From Streptomyces taklimakanensis (lineage in GTDB: Bacteria; Actinomycetota; Actinomycetes; Streptomycetales; Streptomycetaceae): a stretch of DNA of 64,000 nt. Below are positions 34,780 to 47,400 of this stretch, piece after piece (the stretch's first letter is position 1; the number at the start of each line of letters is the position of its first letter). The position numbers and the translations under genes were made by a program. A model generated the notes under the pieces. It made no database searches. It was given only the letters and a program-made list of their open reading frames with translations, and had not been told where the DNA came from. The stretch lies in contig NZ_WIXO01000001.1 of the NCBI RefSeq assembly GCF_009709575.1, positions 434,001 through 498,000 on the forward strand. Reading direction: 5' to 3'.

Positions 34780-35380
34780 GAGCACACTCCGTACGTCGCC
34801 GGGTCCGAACCGCGCGCTGCCGTCCGGACCGTCCTCTGACGGGGCGACAACAGCCGAGCGCGGCCGTTCCGCGCCTTCTTCCGCCCCGTCAGAAGGATAG
34901 AAGTCGATCACCGTCCGTGGTGACGTCCCGCTCCGCGGAAGTGCCCCCGCCCTTTGCCGACTCGGCCGCCCGAGCGGGTGGAGGGGGACTCGTTCGACTT
35001 TCCCCCGTCCGACGGGTGTGAGTCGTGGACGAGCGGGCACCCGCTGGACACGGCCGCGCCAGCGATGTCCCCCTCCCCCTCGTCGTCGGCGCGGCCTTCG
35101 CGTCGCCCGGAGTCTCCGCCGGAACACCCGACCGTCCCGCCCCGGCCCACCGTCGGGACGGAGGAACGGCGGGGAGACCGCGGAGGGGGATCGCTTCCTC
35201 CCGGTCCGGCCGCCCCCTTCCGAGGTGGCGCGCCGCTCCGGACCGGTGGCACACGAGGGCCGCCCGCCCCCACCACCGGGACGGGCGACCGTGTGGGCAT
35301 TGCAGCAATGAACCGGTTTAGCCGTCAACCCCTCGCCCGGCCTCCTCTCGCCGCGCCTCCTGCAGCGCTCCCCCGCCGCG
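34780..35380. other. 600-base gene-free stretch between the TerB and TetR genes
   Basis: No frame here has a recognisable product. An inverted repeat CATTGC-A-GCAATG sits at 35298-35310, followed by the eight-base palindrome AACCGGTT (35311-35318). This patch is more A+T-rich than its surroundings and could bind a regulator. The rest is G+C-rich and unexplained. Confidence 0.45.
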
Positions 35381-36109
35381 CTACCGACCCGCCGCTCCCC
35401 GCCGCCCCGGCATCGCCGGCCCCAACTCCCGGAGGATTTCCTCCAGTTGACCGAAGTCCACCGGCGGCACGGGCAGCGGGCGGGCGGCCTCGGCCCGCAG
35501 ACCGTCCAACAGCAGGGCCAGGTACCGGCGCCAGGAGCCGGGCACGACGGCGGCGGACGCCGGTACCACCCTGCCCAGTGCGGCCAGGGCGAACAGCAGG
35601 TCCTCGGCGGTGACGTCCGGTCGCACCGTCCCGTGTTCCTGGGCGCGACGGAGGAGGATGCCGACGGTCTCGTGGTTGTGGGCCCGCAGCGCCTCCAGGG
35701 ACGGCGTTCCCTCCACTCCCGTGGTCATCAGGTCGTTGGCGCCCCGGTCGGCGGCCAGCCCCTCGAAGACCGACTCCAGGTAGGACGTCAGGCCCTCCCA
35801 CGGGTCCTCGCTGCGCCGCGCCTCCTCGCTCGCCCGCAGCGTCCCGGTCAGCGTGTCGTGGAAGACCGCCTCGACGAGGGCGCCGCGCGTCGGGAAGTGC
35901 CGGTAGAGGGTGGCGTTGCCGACGCCGGCTCGGCGGGCGATGTCGTCCAGGGGCGCGTCGACGCCCTGCTCGGCGTAGACCGCGCGGGCGGCCGCGATCA
36001 ACGCCTCCCGGTTGCGCCGCGCGTCCCGCCGCAGCGGCGCGGCCCCGGCCGCCGCGCTCCCGCCGCCCCCACCGTTCCCGACGCCCCTGCCGCTCTCCAT
36101 GCGGGGCAC
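35381..36109 (-). CDS. TetR/AcrR-family regulator
   Basis: A 242-residue TetR-type repressor. After a Gly/Ala-rich leader of about 30 residues, the HTH covers roughly residues 33-75: ALIAAARAVYAEQGVDAPLD, ARRAGVGNATLYRHFPTRG. The C-terminal ligand domain has no named relative. GTG at 36109 or ATG at 36100 could start it. It is divergent from the P450 gene with only about 130 bases between, and a 20-bp inverted repeat there is the likely operator, so it probably represses itself and the P450 until a ligand, perhaps the P450 substrate, binds. Confidence 0.88.
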   Translation of the reverse strand: MPRMESGRGVGNGGGGGSAAAGAAPLRRDARRNREALIAAARAVYAEQGVDAPLDDIARRAGVGNATLYRHFPTRGALVEAVFHDTLTGTLRASEEARRSEDPWEGLTSYLESVFEGLAADRGANDLMTTGVEGTPSLEALRAHNHETVGILLRRAQEHGTVRPDVTAEDLLFALAALGRVVPASAAVVPGSWRRYLALLLDGLRAEAARPLPVPPVDFGQLEEILRELGPAMPGRRGAAGR

Positions 36110-36165
36110 CCTAGCAGGAACCGTGGAACGCTCCCCGGATGAGTGCTACGGTCGCTCCGAACCAG

Positions 36166-36185
36166 AACGGGGAGTATTCCCCGTT
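36166..36185. promoter_or_regulatory. inverted repeat AACGGGGA-N4-TCCCCGTT, probable TetR operator
   Basis: Eight-base perfect arms around a four-base centre, between the divergent TetR and P450 genes and 52 bases before the P450 start. Symmetry and placement fit a TetR-dimer site. Confidence 0.72.
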
Positions 36186-36236
36186 TGTGGCGCGCACCTG
36201 CCCGGCACGCCCGTCCCAAGCATCCCGAGGAGCCCC

Positions 36237-37445
36237 GTGACCACACCCGCCTTCGACCGATCGGCCCCGCCCGGCGCGGACTACGCCACCGACCCCCACG
36301 CCGTCCACGCGGCGCTGCGCGAACGGGGGCCGGTCCACCACCTGCCCACCACCGACGCGCGGAGCGCCTGGGTCGTCGTCGGCCACGACGCCGTCAGGGC
36401 GGCCCTGACCGACCCCCGGCTGAGCAACGACATACGCCACTCCTCCCACCGGGAGGACGACGGCGGCCACGCCGTCGGACGGAACATGCTCCAGACCGAC
36501 CCGCCCCACCACACCCGGCTGCGTCGCCTGGTCGCGCGCGAGTTCACCGGCCGGCGGGTGGCGGCCCTGCGGCCCCGCGTCCGGCGGATCGCCGACGAAC
36601 TGCTGGACGCCATCCCGCCGTCGGGCCGCACCGACCTGGTCGCCTCCTACGCCACGCCGCTGCCCGTCACCGTCATCTGCGAACTCCTGGGCGTTCCCGA
36701 AGCCGACCGGGACTCCTTCCACCGCTGGTCGGACGCCGTGGTCCGCCCCGACGACCCGCGAGCCGCCGACGCCGCCTCGCGCACCATGGCCGACCACCTC
36801 GCCGCGCTCGTCGAGCACAAGCGCCGCGCACCGGGCGACGACCTCGTCGACGCCCTGATCCTCGCCGCGGACCGGGAGGAGGACGGACTCACCCCCGAGG
36901 AACTGCTCGGCATGGTCTTCCTGCTGCTGGTGGCCGGACACGAGACGACCGTCAACCTCATCGCCGGTGCGATCTGCGCCCTGCTGCTCCACCCCTCACA
37001 GATGGCCGCCCTCCGCGCCGACCCCTCCCTCCTCGCCGGGGCCGTCGAGGAGGCGCTCCGCCACGACGGCCCCGTCGTCACCTCGGCCCACCGCTTCACG
37101 GCCGAGCCGGTGGAGATCGGGGGCACCACCGTCCCCGCCGGGGAGACCGTGCTCGCCGTCCTGGCCTCCGCCTCCCGCGACCCCCTCCGCTTCCCCGACC
37201 CCGACCGCTTCGACATCCGCCGTGACGCCCGCGGACACTCGGCCTTCGGCCACGGCGTCCACCACTGTCCGGGCGCGCCGCTCGCCCGCATGGAGACCGC
37301 CGTCGCCCTGGAGGTCCTGCTGCGGCGCTGCCCCGACCTCGAGCTCGACGTCGAACCGGGTGAGCTCGTGTGGCACACCGGGATGCTGCGCGGGCTCCGC
37401 CGTCTTCCCGTGCGGTACACCGCACGCCCGACTCCCGGTCCCTGA
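36237..37445 (+). CDS. cytochrome P450
   Basis: A 402-residue soluble bacterial P450 monooxygenase. The I-helix oxygen motif is LLVAGHETTVN, the K-helix ExxR is in AVEEALRHDG, and the heme loop is SAFGHGVHHCPGAPLARME with the thiolate Cys near residue 344. The helix C HxxxR is LQTDPPHHTRLRRL. The GTG at 36237 follows CCCGAGGAGCCCC, a good ribosome site; the longer frame upstream lacks one. No ferredoxin or reductase gene lies beside it, so electrons must come from elsewhere. The substrate is unknown. It is divergent from a TetR regulator and likely controlled by it. Confidence 0.93.
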   Translation: MTTPAFDRSAPPGADYATDPHAVHAALRERGPVHHLPTTDARSAWVVVGHDAVRAALTDPRLSNDIRHSSHREDDGGHAVGRNMLQTDPPHHTRLRRLVAREFTGRRVAALRPRVRRIADELLDAIPPSGRTDLVASYATPLPVTVICELLGVPEADRDSFHRWSDAVVRPDDPRAADAASRTMADHLAALVEHKRRAPGDDLVDALILAADREEDGLTPEELLGMVFLLLVAGHETTVNLIAGAICALLLHPSQMAALRADPSLLAGAVEEALRHDGPVVTSAHRFTAEPVEIGGTTVPAGETVLAVLASASRDPLRFPDPDRFDIRRDARGHSAFGHGVHHCPGAPLARMETAVALEVLLRRCPDLELDVEPGELVWHTGMLRGLRRLPVRYTARPTPGP

Positions 37446-37452
37446 GCGCCTC

Positions 37453-40415
<2,963 letters not shown>

Positions 40416-40464
40416 GCGCGGGCCCGGGACCGACCCGCCCGGGACACCGCCGGCCGGGCCCCGG

Positions 40465-41832
40465 TCAGGACCGTCGCACCACGGTCGGCCCGGCCCGCTC
40501 CGCGTTCCGGAAGAAGTCGTCGACGGCGACCACCTCCCGGCCGGCCGCGTCCAGCATCGAGGCGGCGATGGCCGCGCGCGTTCCACTGGCGCAGTGCACC
40601 CACACCTCCCCGTCGGGCACCTCGTCGAGGCGGCCGTGGAGGCGGTGGATCGGGATGTGCGCCGAGTCCGCGACGTGTCCCCCGGCGCGCTCGGAGTCGC
40701 GGCGCACGTCGAGCACCACCACCTCCTCGCCGCGCTCGCGCGCCCCGACCAGATCGGCGAAGGTCCCCCGGGGGAAGGAGCGCGGCGCCTCGCCGTCGCC
40801 GACCCAGTCGGCGGGGCCACCGGTGGCGGCCGCGGCGGGACGGTCGATGCCGACCCGGGCCAACTCCCGTTGGGCGTCGGCCAACTGCCGGGGCTCGGCG
40901 GCCAGCAGCGTGACCGGTTTGCCCCACGGGATCAGCCAGGCCAGGTAGGTGGCGAGTTTGCCGTCGGCCTCGAAGTTGAACGTCCCGGCCACGTGCCCCT
41001 CGGCGAACGCCGTCCGGTCGCGCAGGTCCACCACCCACTCCCCCGCCGCGAGCCGGGCGGCCACCTCCGCCGCGTCCGCGCGCCGGGGCGGGGTGAGGTC
41101 GATCGGCGCGGGGCCGGCGGCGTTGACCGGTCCCATGTGGGCGTAGTGGGCGGGGACGTCCTCCAGCCCGGCGAGCAGGTCGGCGACGAAGGTGTCCACG
41201 TCCTTGACCAGCGCGTCGTTGGCGCCGCGCTCCCTGCCGATGGTGGTGGCGTCGCCCTCGGAGGGGACGGAGGAGCAGAAACTGCCGAATCCGTGGGTGG
41301 GCAGCACGGGCACCTCGTCGGCCAGCTCCCGCGCCAGCCGGTGGGCGGACGCGTGCTGGGCACGGGCCAGTTCGCGCGTCAACCGCGGCTCGACCAGGTC
41401 CGGTCGTCCGACGGCACCGATCAGCAGCGAGCCGCCGGTGAGGACCGCCGCGGCGCGGCCGCCCTCCTCCAGCACGTAGGAGGTGTGGTGGGGGGTGTGG
41501 CCGGGGGTGGCCACCGCGCGCAGCACCAGCCCGTCGTCGATCTCCGTCCGGTCGCCGTCGGCCACCGGGACACGGGGGACGCGGACCCGGGCGTCGGCGG
41601 GCACCAGGTACTCCGCGCCGGTCAGACGGGCCAGTTCGGGGCCACCGGTCACGTAGTCGTTGTGCACGTGGGTCTCGACCACCAGGGCGATCCGCACCCC
41701 GCGCCGGGCGGCCGGGGCGAGCAGCCGGTCGATGTCCCGCGGCGGGTCCACGGCCACCGCGGTGGAGCGCCCTCCGGCCAGGTAGCCGCGGTTGCCCAAC
41801 CCCGGGGTCTCCACGGTGTCGACGAAGAACAC
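40465..41832 (-). CDS. CstB-like persulfide dioxygenase-rhodanese fusion
   Basis: A 455-residue multidomain enzyme. The N-terminal metallo-beta-lactamase domain has ETHVHNDYVTGG at about 53-64, with iron ligands of the persulfide dioxygenase type (Tyr replaces the last His of HxHxDH, as in this subfamily), then TPGHTPHHT. A first rhodanese domain (about 265-355) has no catalytic Cys: LLAAEP stands in the active loop. A second rhodanese domain has VHCASGTRA with Cys near residue 414. The order MBL-pseudo-rhodanese-rhodanese is that of CstB, which oxidises persulfides to sulfite/thiosulfate. The GTG at 41832 follows GGAAGGGAG. Confidence 0.88.
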   Translation of the reverse strand: MFFVDTVETPGLGNRGYLAGGRSTAVAVDPPRDIDRLLAPAARRGVRIALVVETHVHNDYVTGGPELARLTGAEYLVPADARVRVPRVPVADGDRTEIDDGLVLRAVATPGHTPHHTSYVLEEGGRAAAVLTGGSLLIGAVGRPDLVEPRLTRELARAQHASAHRLARELADEVPVLPTHGFGSFCSSVPSEGDATTIGRERGANDALVKDVDTFVADLLAGLEDVPAHYAHMGPVNAAGPAPIDLTPPRRADAAEVAARLAAGEWVVDLRDRTAFAEGHVAGTFNFEADGKLATYLAWLIPWGKPVTLLAAEPRQLADAQRELARVGIDRPAAAATGGPADWVGDGEAPRSFPRGTFADLVGARERGEEVVVLDVRRDSERAGGHVADSAHIPIHRLHGRLDEVPDGEVWVHCASGTRAAIAASMLDAAGREVVAVDDFFRNAERAGPTVVRRS

Positions 41833-41869
41833 GGTGCCGCTCCCTTCCGGGCGGGGCCCGGACAGCGCC

Positions 41870-41921
41870 GCCCGTTTCCCGTTCCCTCGGCGGGTACCCG
41901 CCGAGGGAACGGGAAACGGGC
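41870..41921. terminator. 52-bp perfect palindrome between the lactonase and CstB-like genes
   Basis: Every base from 41870 to 41921 pairs with its mirror partner; the centre is GGTACC at 41893-41898. Read on the minus strand it lies about 50 bases beyond the lactonase stop, so it should terminate that transcript. It is also 38 bases before the CstB-like start codon. Confidence 0.78.
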
Positions 41922-41971
41922 ACGCCGGGCGGCGTCGGAAAGACGGCGCCGCCCGGGTCCGTCCCCGCCCG

Positions 41972-43147
41972 TCAGGGCCGGGCGGGAGCGGGCAGCACGC
42001 ACACCACTCCCGCGTACGGCAGCGGCTCGGCTCCCGGGGACAGAACACCGCTCCGCGGGTCCCGGCGCAGGACGGTGACCGTGCCGGAGTCCTGGTTGGC
42101 CGCGTACAGCAGGCGCTGGGTCGGATCGAGGGCGATGTGACGCGGGGACCTGCCTCCGCAGGGGTGGTGGGAGACGGGGCGCAGCCGGGCCGTGTCCAGG
42201 GGGTCGACGGCGAGGACGGCGATCAGATCGTGTCCTCGGTTGGAGGCGTACACGAACCTGCCGTCCGCCGAGACCAGCACCTCGGCGGCGGTGGTGCCCT
42301 CCGCCGAGGCGCCCTCCGGCAGGACGGGGACGGTGGCGACGGGGGTGAGGGTGCCGCGGTCCGGGTCGTAGGCACACGAGGTGAGGGTGGAGTCCAGCTC
42401 GCCCAGGACGTAGGCGGTGCGCCCGGAGGGGTGCAGGGCCAGGTGCCGGGGGCCGGATCCGGACGGCATGGGCACCCGGGTGCCCTCGTCCAGCCGTCCG
42501 CGTCGGGGGTCGAAGCGGTGGACGTGGACGGAGTCGGTGCCCAGGTCGGCGGTGAGCAGCCGCCTCCCGGTGGGATCGGGCAGCACCATGTGGGCGTGGG
42601 GGCCCTCCTGCCGGTCGGGGTCGGGGCCGGAGCCGGTGTACCGCACCACCTGGGTGACCCCTTTCGGGGCCCCGTCGGGCCGCAGCGCCACGACGGCCAC
42701 GGTGCCGGAGGTGTAGTTGGCGGTGAACAGATGGCGCCCGCCGGGGTGGAGGGCGAGGTGGCAGGGGTGCGCGCCGCCGCTGGGCGCCTTCCCCAGGAGA
42801 CGGCGGAGGGTGCCGTCCGGGGCGAGCGCGTGGGCGACGACCCGTCCGTCGGTCGTCTCGTTGACGGCGTACAGGACGCGGCCGGTCGCCGACAGGGCCA
42901 GGAAGGAGGGGTCCGCCGCGGGGGTCACCTCCTCCACCCGGAGGGCGCCGGTGACCGGGTCCGCGCTCGCCGTGCCGATGCCGTGGGCGGTGTCGTCGCC
43001 GGTGTAGGCGCCCAGGTGGACCCTTGGTCGACGGCCGCCCGGGGTGGGACGCGCGGTGGCCGTGGGCGCCGACGCGAGACCTCCGGCCGCGGCGCCGAGC
43101 AGGGTGAGAGCCGTACGGCGGGTCGGGCGCCGCTGGTGGTCCGTCAT
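41972..43147 (-). CDS. secreted lactonase-family beta-propeller (6-phosphogluconolactonase-like)
   Basis: A 391-residue exported seven-bladed beta-propeller of the Pgl/lactonase family. A twin-arginine signal is likely: RRPTRRTALTLLGAAAGGLA. Blades carry the family marks GAHPCHLALHPGGRHLFTAN, GPHAHMVLPDPTGRRLLTAD and GGRSPRHIALDPTQRLLYAA. Intracellular relatives open 6-phosphogluconolactone; secreted ones probably open sugar lactones outside. The ATG at 43147 follows GGAGGACACG. A CebR-like box 16 bases upstream and a perfect CebR box further out suggest cellulose control; an aldonolactone from oxidative cellulose breakdown is a reasonable but unproven substrate. Confidence 0.83.
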   Translation of the reverse strand: MTDHQRRPTRRTALTLLGAAAGGLASAPTATARPTPGGRRPRVHLGAYTGDDTAHGIGTASADPVTGALRVEEVTPAADPSFLALSATGRVLYAVNETTDGRVVAHALAPDGTLRRLLGKAPSGGAHPCHLALHPGGRHLFTANYTSGTVAVVALRPDGAPKGVTQVVRYTGSGPDPDRQEGPHAHMVLPDPTGRRLLTADLGTDSVHVHRFDPRRGRLDEGTRVPMPSGSGPRHLALHPSGRTAYVLGELDSTLTSCAYDPDRGTLTPVATVPVLPEGASAEGTTAAEVLVSADGRFVYASNRGHDLIAVLAVDPLDTARLRPVSHHPCGGRSPRHIALDPTQRLLYAANQDSGTVTVLRRDPRSGVLSPGAEPLPYAGVVCVLPAPARP

Positions 43148-43162
43148 CGTGTCCTCCGGGGG

Positions 43163-43176
43163 TGGGAGCGGTTCCA
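43163..43176. promoter_or_regulatory. CebR-like box TGGGAGCGGTTCCA ahead of the lactonase gene
   Basis: Twelve of 14 bases match the CebR consensus TGGGAGCGCTCCCA, 16 bases upstream of the lactonase start. It is a weaker site than the perfect one at 43340-43355. Confidence 0.55.
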
Positions 43177-43339
43177 CACGGTTGTCCGTACAGCATCACC
43201 GTCCGCGTCGCCCCGGGGAAGGGGCCCGCCCCACCGGGCCCTCCGGGACGCCCCGGCGACCGTCGCCGCTTGGGGTCTCGGGGGCCGTCGGGGAGGTGTG
43301 GCGGTACGGGTCCGGGTGGCGTAGGGTGCCCGACACCGT

Positions 43340-43355
43340 ATGGGAGCGCTCCCAT
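43340..43355. promoter_or_regulatory. perfect CebR box ATGGGAGCGCTCCCAT
   Basis: The 14-bp CebR consensus TGGGAGCGCTCCCA is matched exactly and the symmetry extends to 16 bases. A TAGGGT -10 hexamer at 43322-43327 precedes it, so the repressor would cover the start of transcription of the Cip1-like gene 40 bases downstream. Confidence 0.85.
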
Positions 43356-43394
43356 CCCCGGGGCGCGCCTCGGCGACTTCCGACGGAGACCTCC

Positions 43395-44264
43395 ATGCGC
43401 CTGCTTCCCCGCGCCGCCCGGCGGCCGTCCTCCCGCCCGCTCGGCGCCCTCGCCCTGGCCGTCGTCACCGTGGTGACCGCCACCGGCGGCACCGCGCCCT
43501 CCTCCGACCGCCACGGCGGGCCCGGGGGCCGCGACGGGCACCCGCGCGGCTGCGCGGCCGGCGCCGCCCTGCTGTTCTGCGAGGACTTCGAGGACCTGCC
43601 GCGCGGCGCGGGCACCAGCCCGAACTGGGGCGTGGACACCCGACACGGGACACTGGCCGTCGAGGTCGACCGCGGGCGCGGCGGCAAGCACCGCCACAAC
43701 CGGGTGCTGCGGTTGCGCACCGAGGGCAACGGACACGCCTTCGTGGAGGTGGACGACTTCGACGCCCCCGGCAACGGCTTCTTCGGTCGGATGCGGGTCC
43801 GCGTCGACGCCTTCCCCACCGTCCCGGACTGGGCCCACTTCACCCTGGTGGAGGCCGTCGGGCGTGGCGACGGCAGCGTGGTGCGGCCGATCGGCGGCCA
43901 GTACGTACCGACCGTGGGCGGCGGCGTCCCGTTGTGGGGCGTCGGCTCCGACGGCGGCCCCACGGGCGACTGGACCGACTGGCGCGAGTCCGCCCCGGCC
44001 GAGGCCGGCAGGTGGACGTGCCTGGAGTGGGAGCTGGACGCGAGCGACAACCGCGTCTCGGTCCGGATCGACGGCGAGCCCAAGCCCGACCTGACCGTCA
44101 CCACCACCCGCCACGGTGGCAACCCCGTCGACTTCGTCCTCCCCGACGTCGACACCGTCCGCATCGGCCGGCAGCTCTACCAGGGGGACCCCACCCCCGA
44201 CTCCTACGACCTGCTCCTGGACGACCTGGCACTGTCCACCGAGCGCGTCGGCTGCGACCGCTGA
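43395..44264 (+). CDS. secreted Cip1-like protein
   Basis: A 289-residue exported protein with a signal peptide (core LGALALAVVTVVTATGG). The mature part is a single beta-rich domain resembling the core of Trichoderma Cip1, a cellulose-induced secreted protein: CEDFEDLPRGAGTSPNWGVD at the start, HAFVEVDDFDAPGNGFFGRM, then RMRVRVDAFPTVPDWAHFTL and WTCLEWELDASDNRVSVRID. Two Cys pairs (near residues 53/62 and C-terminal) may form disulfides. Cip1's activity is unsettled; it has a polysaccharide-lyase-like fold. The ATG at 43395 follows CGGAGACCTCC. A perfect CebR box directly upstream supports a role in cellulose use. Confidence 0.72.
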   Translation: MRLLPRAARRPSSRPLGALALAVVTVVTATGGTAPSSDRHGGPGGRDGHPRGCAAGAALLFCEDFEDLPRGAGTSPNWGVDTRHGTLAVEVDRGRGGKHRHNRVLRLRTEGNGHAFVEVDDFDAPGNGFFGRMRVRVDAFPTVPDWAHFTLVEAVGRGDGSVVRPIGGQYVPTVGGGVPLWGVGSDGGPTGDWTDWRESAPAEAGRWTCLEWELDASDNRVSVRIDGEPKPDLTVTTTRHGGNPVDFVLPDVDTVRIGRQLYQGDPTPDSYDLLLDDLALSTERVGCDR

Positions 44265-44363
44265 GGACCGCCCCGCCGGGCCGCCCGGACGGCGGAGCGC
44301 CGGACGAGCCGGAGCGACGCCGGCTGTGATGTCGGGAATGACGCCGGGAAACACCGAAAACGA

Positions 44364-44398
44364 CGCCGGGACCGTCCTCGGCGAGGACGGTCCCGGCG
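44364..44398. terminator. bidirectional hairpin between the Cip1-like and GH3 genes
   Basis: Seventeen-base perfect arms (44364-44380 and 44382-44398) with a single central base. It serves both convergent genes. Confidence 0.78.
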
Positions 44399-44425
44399 GA
44401 CCGGTGGTGCGGTGCGGACGGCGGG

Positions 44426-47400
44426 TCAGCGGGCCAGGCGGTGGGCCTCCGTCAGATGGCGCACCGCCTTGGCGTACTCGCCGGACGCCAGGGCGTGGTC
44501 GGCGTCGGCGGTGCGGGCCACGGCCTTCCCCGACGCGTCGTCACCCGCCCGCAGCAGGGCCGCCTGGGCGATGTCGCGGGCGACGGAGACCACCTCGTCG
44601 GCCAGGAGGTAGGGGTCGCCCTTCACCCTCTCCAGCTTCCCGGCGGCCTTGCCCAGCGACCTCAGCACCGCGTGCGCGTCGCGCACCGTGCCGTCGGCGC
44701 GCCAGTGGGAGCCCTTGAGTGCGTGGCGCAGGTGGGCGGCGGCCGCGCGGGCGGCGCCGTCGCGGCGACGGTCCAGCAGGTCGTCGCGGACCTCCGCCAG
44801 CCGGTCGCGGGCGCTGTCGGTGCGCAGGCCCCAGCCGTACGGGTAGAGCGGGGCGTACTCCCGGTCGCCGACGTTGACCGGCACCTGCTCGGCCGACCTC
44901 GGCCAGCTCACCGGGAGCCGTCCGGTGAAGGGACGCTCGCCGAAGAGGGTGTCGGCGACACCCGCGCCCTCGCTGCCCGGGAGCCAGGAGGCCACCAGGG
45001 CGTCGATGTCGCCCAGCTGGTCGGTGACGATCTGCGGACGGCCGGAGACGATCAGCACCGCGCAGTCCATGGCGCCGCAGACGGTGTCGATCGCCTTCCG
45101 GTCGGCGTCGGACAGCCTCAGGTCGTGGCCGTTGCCGACGTCGCCGACGCCTTCGGCGTACGGGGTCTCGCCGACCACGACGACACCGACCTCGTGTCCG
45201 CCGGTGGGCGCGGAGGCGTCCTCGCTGAAGGTGACCTCGGCCTCGGGCGCGACCTCGCCAAGGCCCTCCAGGATCGTGGTGCCCTCGGTGATGTCACCGG
45301 AGGTGCCCTGCCAGGTGATGGTCCAACCGCCGCTCTGGTTGCCCAGGTCGTCGGCGTTGGAGCCGGCGACGTAGAGCTTCTCGTCGCCCTTCAGCGGCAG
45401 CAGGTCCCCGTCGTTCTTCAGCAGCACCTGGGAGTCGGCGGCGGCCTCGCGGGCGAGCCCGCGGTGCTCCGCGGAGCCGACCTCGTCCAGGTGGGTGCGG
45501 TCGGCGTAGGGCTTCTCGAACAGGCCCAGCTGGAACTTCTTGGTCAGGATGCGGGCGACCGCGTCGTCGATCCGGGACATCGGGACCGCGCCGGAGTCGA
45601 CCTGCTCCCTCAGGGTGGAGGTGAAGGCCTTGTAGTCGTACGGGACCATGATCATGTCCAGGCCGGCGTTGATCGAGGTCCGCACGTCGGAGGCGTAGTC
45701 GCCGGGGATCTGGTCGATGGCCTGCCAGTCGCTGATCACGAAGCCGTCGAAGCCGAGTTCGCCCTTGAGGACGTCGGTGATCAGGTCGGCGTGGGCGTGC
45801 ATCTTGACCGGCCCCTCGCCGTCGCCGAGGAAGTCGACGCTGGAGAAGGACGGCATCACGGTACCGACGCCCTCGTCCACCGCCTCGACGAACGGGGCGA
45901 TGTGGACGGCCTCCAGTTCCTGCCGCGTCGTCCGGGTGACGCCCTGGTCGATGGTGTAGGTGCCGGTGGTGGAGGAGCCGAACTCGGTTCCGCCGTCGCC
46001 GACGTAGTGCTTGGCGGTGGCCAGCACCCGGTCGGCGTCCTTCAGATCACTGCCGTCGGCGCGGCCCTGGTGGCCCTCGACGGCCGTGGCGAGCCGGGTG
46101 ACCAGCGCCGGGTCCTCGCTGTAGGCCTCGTACGCCCGGCCCCAGCGTTCGTCACGGCTGACGCACAGACAGGGGCTGAAGTTCCACGGGATGCCGGTGG
46201 CGCGGACCTCCTCGGCGGTGACGTGCGCCGTGTCCTCCACCAGTTCCGGGTCGCGGGCGGCGCCGAGGCCGGTGTTGTGCGGGAAGATCGTCGCGCCGAC
46301 CACGTTGTTGTGGCCGTGGACGGCGTCGACACCGTAGATCAGCGGGATCTGCAACCGGGTCTGTTGGGCCCGCAGTTGGAAGCCGTCGACCATGTCGGCC
46401 CAGGCCTCGGGGGTGTTGGGCGTCGGGTTGGAACCGCCGCCGGAGAGCAGGGAGCCCAGTTCGTAGCCGGCGATGTCGTCCTGGGTCTCCAGCGCGCCGC
46501 GCTCGGCCTGGGTCATCTGACCGATCTTCTCGTCCACCGTCATCCGGGACAGCAGGTCCCTCACCCGCTTCTCCACCGGGAGCCGGGGGTCGAGGTAGGG
46601 CAGGCCGTGCGCGTCGACGACGACGGTGGGCGGGTCGGTCGGGGCGCGGCCGCCGTCGACGGTCAGGGTGATGGGGATGGTCTTGGCGGTCGCCGCCTCG
46701 GCGTTCCGCTTGGTGGTGACGGTGAAGGTCTTCACCGCGCCCGAGGGGGTGCCGGCGGGGAAGGTGAGGGTGCCCTCGACGGGGGTGTAGTCCTCGCCGG
46801 GCCGCGCGGTGCCCTCGCCGGTGCCGTAACGGACGGTGACGGGTTCGGCCAGCGGCACGTTCCCGGTGGTGCCCACCGAGACCTTCACGGTGGCGGTGTC
46901 GCCGTGGTCCACGGTGTAGACGGGGCTGTCGGTGGCGACGCGGGCCCGTACCCCGCCCACGCCGTAGAGTTCGACCTGGTCGAACTCCAGGGTGCCGGAC
47001 GCGGCGGGCAGGTTGACGGCGTAGCCCCACATGTCGGTCAGTTCCAGCGTCCCGTCGGAGGGGGCGCCGGCCGGCTGGTAGTCGGGGCGGCGGACGAAGT
47101 CCTCGAAGGGGGTCTTCACCTGCTTCCAGTCGTCGGTGTCGTCGGTGAAGTACCCGGCCCACAGCTCGGCCTGTCCGGCGTTCGGGCCGCCGTCCTTGAC
47201 CTCGAACTGGACGCGTTGTCCGCTCCCGGTGCCCTTGACCCAGAAGGACAGGCCCTCGAAGCCGCTCCAGTCCTCGGTGGCGGTCAGGGAGTGGTCGAAG
47301 CCGCCCCAGGCGGAGATGCCGTACTCCACGCGCATCGCGCGGTTGAAGGCGTTCGCTCCGGGCCGGGCCTCGGCGGGCACCTGGCTGATCGCCGGAGTGT

